A program made the translations under genes and the position numbers. Positions 58,680-64,000 of a DNA stretch of 64,000 nucleotides are shown here, piece by piece. The notes beneath the pieces were generated by a model. The model searched no databases. It was not told where the DNA came from and saw only the letters and a list, made by a program, of their open reading frames with translations. Origin of the DNA: Melastoma dodecandrum (lineage: Eukaryota > Streptophyta > Magnoliopsida > Myrtales > Melastomataceae); assembly GCA_029817715.1 (NCBI GenBank), contig JARUPY010000487.1:84247-148246 (forward strand), given 5' to 3'. Within the stretch, counting starts at the first letter, position 1. Every line of letters begins with the position of its first letter.

Positions 58680-60215
58680 CGATGATGATGGGTTTTCTTC
58701 CAAATCATCCTCGTCTCTTCTTTGATTGCATTCACGAGTAAGTCCTTTTTGTTAAGCCGTGCTTCATTGCTTTTCGTATTCAGAATTGGGTCATTGATTG
58801 GTTTCTTTTGAAATGCGGAATTTTGCAGGCGACGGAGTTCTCGGCCAAGGTACGGTATTAAACTACGGCCAATTAGGGGACAACCTCCCTTCGCCGACGG
58901 AGTCTGTTCCGCCTCATCTGTACCAAGCTCAAGGCCAAGCGCGTTGTCAAAAAATCTTACGATGCCAAACCCCGACATCCTCTCCGCCCTCAGGGGAACT
59001 GACCTCCAAGGTCTCGATCATGGTCCCCAACGAGATCATCGACGACATCGCTGGTCAATCAGTCCCTCGCGGACCCATTGTGTTTCATTCCAATGTCCGC
59101 CCTTTCTACCCGGAGACCGAGATCCGGGACCTCCTCGTCGGCAATGAGTTGATCAAGCAGCACGAGGGAACAAGAACTGGCTTAACCTCGTGGCCCGCGA
59201 TGCGCCGGATCAAGAAGTCGTTTGAAGGCACAACCGCATACGGACGGTCAAGGGTCGGGACCTCGCTAGCGATGGACGTGCTCACGTCGTCTTACCCGCC
59301 TTCCGAAAGGGAAGTTCCGCCCCAGACATTGCCCTGCCCCATCATGAGGCCGATGCTCGAGTTCTTCAAACACACCAAGTCCTTCCTCTTCCTCGACGTG
59401 TACCCATACTTTGCATGGGCCGCCGACCCCGTCCACGTCGACCTAAAAACTACACCCTCTTTGAGGTCTCCACAAACATTACCGTCAACGACCCGGGGAC
59501 GGGACTTGTCTACCACAACCTCTTCGACCAGATGGTCGACGCAGTTCATATTCGCGTCCTCAAAGCTGGGGTACCCTGACATTAGGATCTGGATAGCGGA
59601 GACAGGGTGGCAAAATGCCGGCGACTACGACCAGCGTGGGGCCAACATATACAACGCCTGCGACGTTAACAACCGGAACGTGGTCAGGAAGCTAACAGGC
59701 GCATTCCGCCGAGGGGGGGACGCCAGCACGGCCAGGCCGGGGTCCTCCCCTCGTTCATATTTGCACTGTACAAACGAGGACCATGGAAGCCCGGGCCCGG
59801 AGGGACGGAGAGGAATTTCGGGGTGTTGCTTTACCCGAAACCGGGACGAGCGTGTATGGACTATAGACCTGAGCGGGGAGACGACGGAGGAGGGGAGTAC
59901 GCGAAGAAGCCGCTGCCGAAGCCCGTTGGAACGACTCGAGGGGTACAAGGGGGAGATATGGTGCGTAGGCGTGGGGAGGCCAAGGAGAGGCGAAACGGAC
60001 GGCTCTATCGGCGGCGCTGTCGTACGTGTGCTCTGCAGGGGTAACGGAATCTGCGGGGCGATATACAAGCCGGGGATGGACTTGCTAACAAGCCCAAGTC
60101 CCTGAGTTCGGATGGCTAGCTACGCCTTCAAGACTCTTACTGGGCTGCATTCAGGAAGGACGGGGCCACATGTTATTTCGATGGGCTGGCGTACTCAGTC
60201 GATTAAAGGACCCCA
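58680..60215 (+). pseudogene. GH17 glucan endo-1,3-beta-glucosidase-like, copy B (frameshifted but largely open)
   Basis: A first exon (about 58684-58738) could encode a signal peptide but is out of frame. After an intron ending ...TTTTGCAG, the sequence gives NYGQLGDNLPSPTESV, a shifted stretch, VSIMVPNEIIDDIAGQS, RPFYPETEIRDLLVGNE, PAMRRIKKSFEGT, VGTSLAMDVLTSSYPPSE, PMLEFFKHTKSFLFLDVYPY, FAWAADPVHVDL, a shifted stretch, KLGYPDIRIWIAETGWQNAG (nucleophile Glu in AETGW), DYDQRGANIYNA, NNRNVVRKLTG, a shifted stretch, IDLSGET, GYKGEIWCVG (start of X8/CBM43) and CYFDGLAYS near 60170. One frame stays open for 435 codons (58798-60105) because successive indels largely cancel, yet several blocks in it are out-of-frame versions of conserved GH17 sequence. 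No single frame gives a normal enzyme. Confidence 0.78.
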
Positions 60216-61125
60216 GTAAGTCCCAACGATCTCTTATCATATAATATAACAATTCTTTCATATATTTTCACGTTAAAGCAGAATTAATTTAATTTGCAAT
60301 TGGGTGCTTATTTTTTTCTTAAATTGAATTTCGTAATAATAGAATTAATTTTTATTAGTACACATTAACCTAATAAATAGAATTGACTAGGAGAAAGCAA
60401 TAATGAGATTCCTGAAAACCAGAAAGAAAGAAAAAGTACTTTTTTTTTTTCTGAAAGTAAATTTGGCTTTTGGCTTCTATTCCTGTTATCCTTAATTTTC
60501 CCGCTAAGGAATATTTGGATTTGGCAGTGTTACGGGAATTGCAAATTACCTCCCAGCGGTGACTCTTTGAATCCCAGATTTGATTGATAATTAGTTTGTA
60601 TTGGGTCGGTTTGATTCATGGGATTTGGAATAAACAATATGACTTGTAAGATAAGATTGATGTGGAACTGGAAAGAGGGTTCGGCAGGATTGGAGAAACC
60701 TCATGTAATAAACGAAACTTGTTCGCTTTTGACTTGTATTTCAGACATAACCACACGTTCATTCGACTCAAAGAAGAACAAGTGTGGAGCCCCCGCTTAA
60801 CAGCCCACGACGTGCTGATTATTTTGGGCTATTTCTCTCCTGGCCTAGCTAGTGTTTTCTTACCACGAATCTAAGTTCGGGGATCACATCCTCTGTAAGG
60901 TGTAGACTAGGTTCCTGTCAAATGAGAGAAGAAAGAAAAAACCACCAGTCAATAATAAAAGGGGAAATAACTTAAAAAGTAAAAGGTTTTCAGGATTTCC
61001 GTTGCCAATATTATTTCAGCTGTACCCGAGGTTTACTAAATCAGGAGGTTTCATGAGGGAATATTCTCTTACTCGAAGGTCTTAATCTGAAGCGGTGAAG
61101 ATTGCTATTCGAGTTTCTTAGCCAA
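60216..61125. other. Spacer, no gene recognised
   Basis: AT-rich. Nothing coding is supported. Confidence 0.4.
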
Positions 61126-61345
61126 ATCAGTATTCTCTGTTGCTGAAGAAGATAACCTTTTCAAAGAAGCAGCAGGTGCCACTGCACTTGATTGCCGGAT
61201 GGAGGAGAATCTTGAAGACACTGGTGGACCCGGGGAAGGGAAGGCAAGCTGAAGACACTCTCATCGAATCTAGGCACCCTCTGAGCAAGGCTCTGAACGA
61301 GGCATGGGTCAAGGCGATCGAAAACACATGCGACCAGTAAGTTCA
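61126..61345 (+). pseudogene. Quinone oxidoreductase (ceQORH-like) C-terminal fragment, copy A
   Basis: A plus-strand fragment reads LKKITFSKKQQVPLHLIAGW, a shifted stretch, TLIESRHPLSKALNEAWVKA then IENT-C. It matches the end of chloroplast envelope quinone oxidoreductase homologues (KKIT.SKKQLVPL...IDS.HPLSKA..AWAKSI). Upstream exons are not present, so this is an isolated 3' exon from a tandem duplicate. Confidence 0.75.
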
Positions 61346-62195
61346 GCCATGAGGTGAAACAGCTGTATCACCAGGGCACACGGTGCAATTGTATTTTGAT
61401 GTCGAGAATGGTGATCACTTACTGTTGAATGTGGCGTGCTCTTGTTTTTGTGGTCTTGTGCATTAAATGCTCCCACAAAATGGGAGATCACGTCTGTGTT
61501 GTAATGGATCTGTTCATTGGCAATGTTACTTCCCATCTTCCGAAAACCAAACTAAAGACCACAATCTTAGCCATGTTACTTCCAAGCTTCTTGACGCCGC
61601 CGCAGGAGGATCATGCAGGACACGGTTTACCTCGGACGGACAACCTTCTATATCACTGGCCAAATATAGGCGAAACGGTCTTGGCTATCTGCCAGGCGAG
61701 TCTCTCCTGTACTCGAAGCTCGAACACCATAGAAATTCATGATGGATTGCATATAGTTGTGCAAGGGCCATGTGCTCAGACCCGAACCCGAACTGACTTC
61801 AAACTTTCATCCATTCTCGGTGATTCGCCATAAAGCGGTGCATTTTGCATCGGGTCGGTTGAATTTTTTTTTTTTTATTAACTCCGTCGTCGATTTCAGG
61901 GGATCTTGGATGTCGAATTGGAAGAGGGTCGGAAATTGGGAGAGCGTCACGGGTTTGCTGTCATGAAACAAATGAAACTTCTTCGTTTGAATAATCGGAC
62001 AGTGGATTGTTCCCCAAGCAGGAGCGAAAAGTCGACGGGCACACGTGTTTTTAGTTCAGCACCACAAGCGTTCGTTCGACAGACCAACATGCGACCGAGC
62101 CGCCGTGTACCCACCCTTGATACTATAAAATTGTTCCTACCCTGTTCAGGAGTCTGAACTCGAGCTTTCCCCTGATGGCCGGAAAGACGAATTGC
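61346..62195. other. Spacer between the two quinone oxidoreductase copies
   Basis: A 134-codon frame at 61429-61833 has no recognised domain. Nothing else. Confidence 0.35.
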
Positions 62196-62199
62196 TGGT

Positions 62200-63475
62200 G
62201 CCGTTAATTTATGATATGTATGGAGGAGGAGCCTCTGCCTTGAAGGTTTGATCGAATGTAATCCCAGGGGAGAGATCACACAGGGTCGTTTCGCCGTCTT
62301 TGATGACGTATTTTTGTCTCGTGTGCGGTCGAACGGTTGCAGCACGTTGAACGTGCCGGTCCCTTCGCCTGGCAAGGACAAGGTGTTGCTGAAGGTTGAG
62401 GCGTGCTACCATCAAATCATTATGACGGGAAGATTCAGAAGGGCGTGACGAGGGCCCTTCTGTCCATCGCAAGTTCCCTTTACATTCCCGGTGAGTACAG
62501 AAAACGAGACCTCGCTTGTGAACCAGTTGTGGCTAGATCATGAAGGGCTAACAGGAGACGCCGCTCGGGATGTTTCTTTGGTGACAGCAAAACTGATGTG
62601 GCTGGAGAAGTGTGTGGAAGGTGGTCCCGGGGTTGAGGAATTCTAAGGCCGGCGACAAAGTCATAGCCTTCCTTGGTGCCGCTGTAAGTACCATTCTTGC
62701 TTCATCTTTGGCTGACGCATTTCCATTTTTCATTTCCTCCGTACGAGGTCGCCTGTGAATTGGGGACAGACCGCAGGCGGAGCTTGCCGAATAAGCTGTT
62801 GCGAGCGAAGAAACATGATGGTGCTACGGGCTCCCGGATTTGTCGGCCGCCCGAGGGGGGCAGGGTTACATGTTTGCTTCCCTCACGGCATACAAATGGC
62901 CTCGTCGACACCGCAGGATTAAAGCTCGACGGCATGCGGTGAGAAGAAGAAACGTCCTCATCACCGCAGCATCCGGCGGGGTGGGCCATTACGCAGTTCC
63001 AGATCGCGAAGCTAGCCAACACGCATGGTGACCTCCACTTGCGGGTCTCGTAACCTAGACCTTGTGAGGAGCCCTTGGTGCGGATGAGATCCTGGATCTA
63101 ACAAGTGCCCGAAGGCGCCATGCTCAAGAGCTCGTCGGGGAAGAAGTACGACGTTGGTCCTCAACTGCACTTCAGGGATACCGTGGTACGACCTTCGTGG
63201 GGAACTTGAGCAAGAACGGTCTCGTCATCGACATATCTCCAGGGCCAAAGCACCGATGCTGCGATACGCGTGGAAGACTGCGACGTTCTCAAAGGAAAAG
63301 AAGCTGTTGCCGCTTTATACTCTCCCCGACCAAGGAGTTGATGGAGTCGGTCATGGAGCTGGTCGCAGCGGGCAAGGTGAAGGACGCTCATCGACTTCGA
63401 GGCATCCGTTAGGGAGCGGGCCGGAGGACGCGTGGGCGAAGTCGTTGGGGAAGGTCATGTCACCGGCAAGGTAAT
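62200..63475 (+). pseudogene. Quinone oxidoreductase (ceQORH-like, MDR superfamily), copy B, frameshifted
   Basis: Plus-strand text follows the family order: YDMYGGGASALK at about 62210, a gap, LNVPVPSPGKDKVLLKVEAC, KIQKGVTRA-like, TDVAGEVC at about 62590, KAGDKVIAFLGAA (ends with a GT donor near 62682), then after an acceptor near 62777 pieces of GGLAE, AVASEKHM, GLTAYK, DTAGLKLDG, NVLITAASGGVGHYAV (the NADPH-binding Rossmann motif AxGGVG), AKLANTH, GADEILDL-like, NLSKNGLVIDISPGP, LMESVMELVAAGKVKD, HPL and EDAWAKSLGKV. Frame changes occur every few tens of bases. Intact relatives (At4g13010) are NADPH-dependent plastid-envelope reductases imported without a cleavable transit peptide. Confidence 0.76.
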
Positions 63476-64000
63476 CGTTGAGTTTGAGCCATAAAGTCCG
63501 CGGATTCGTTCCCCGTCTGTTCTACCTCAACAACACAATTCGTTGTGTTTATTATATTTTTCCCGGCAAATTATCTTGTCACGTCCGGTCCAGATATTTT
63601 TGCATCGCATTGCCAAGTTTACGTCTGAATTATCAATTTGGCGATTCAGTTTGCGTGTTTCTTAAAAACATTAATATACGTTTATGTTTTTAATTTAGGT
63701 ATTTTGATGTCCCACGTGAAATAAGGGCAGGTTCCTCGGTCCTCTTTTCCCCAAACCGGTCCAATCAAACGGACGGATTAAGAATCCTCAGTCACCCCCA
63801 AACGAACCGCACATCTCTATGCCCTTGTGACCCCTCCGCCGATCTCAATCCTGACGCGGCGGACCGATTAGAATAGGGGCAACACCATCATCCGCTGCCT
63901 GACTCGACCGAGACGTCTCCTCCTCGACGGTAACTCCATCATCCGAGATGCCAGCCTCTCGCCCACTCTAGCCGCCGTGTCGGAAACCCCAGCAGTGGCG
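63476..64000. other. Right-edge spacer
   Basis: AT-rich to 63.7 kb, then a GC-rich C/T-containing segment that could be the beginning of another gene running off the window. No product recognised. Confidence 0.35.

Noticed and set aside
1..64000. Search for CRISPR arrays, bacterial operons, rRNA genes or a biosynthetic gene cluster
   Set aside because: No regularly spaced direct repeats, no rRNA sequence and no co-oriented pathway genes were seen. The window is ordinary plant nuclear DNA.

Overview
This window is nuclear DNA from a flowering plant, most likely a eudicot. The genes carry many short introns with GT..AG borders, and the products are plant-specific: photosystem I PsaL, fimbrin, stomagen/EPFL9, AIR12, U-box protein PUB9, a DUF506 protein, a CIB-type bHLH and a miR535 precursor. 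I cannot name the species. The intergenic DNA is AT-rich and contains an unusual number of long poly-G/poly-C tracts.

Layout. From 1 to about 21.4 kb: a decayed TlyA-type rRNA methyltransferase-like gene (-), an intact PSAL (+), an intact 13-exon alpha/beta hydrolase (+), a MIR535 hairpin (+), a CRM-domain RNA-binding protein with a broken 5' part (-), a LINE 3' remnant (-) beside inverted-repeat elements, a complete 14-exon fimbrin (-), a tRNA-Lys(UUU) (-), a small basic protein (-) and a dCTP pyrophosphatase (-). From 22.5 to 38.7 kb: EPFL9/stomagen (-), AIR12 (-), a nonsense-containing remnant of the CHIP ubiquitin ligase (+), intact PUB9 (-), a dead hAT transposase (-) and an intact DUF506 gene (-). 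From 39 to 64 kb: repeats, an ARF-GAP pseudogene (+), a foldback element, a long gene-poor stretch, then a run of genes whose exons are recognisable but carry frameshifts. These are the bHLH (+), an FKBP62/ROF-type immunophilin (-), two GH17 glucanase-like copies (+) and two quinone-oxidoreductase (ceQORH-like) copies (+).

Two blocks match Arabidopsis neighbourhoods as I remember them. DCTPP, CRM protein and TlyA-like correspond to the At3g25400-25470 area. AIR12, CHIP, PUB9, DUF506, bHLH62 and GH17 correspond to the At3g07320-07390 area. Intact genes alternate with broken ones. This fits gene loss after duplication, but in the last 15 kb the small-indel density is high enough that poor consensus sequence must also be considered.

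The intact genes do not form one pathway. They are ordinary housekeeping, photosynthetic, cytoskeletal and signalling genes. I found no CRISPR, operon or clearly novel system. The most useful observations are the unannotated MIR535, the decaying gene set with partly compensated frameshifts, the altered nucleophile elbow in the alpha/beta hydrolase, and the inverted-repeat elements.
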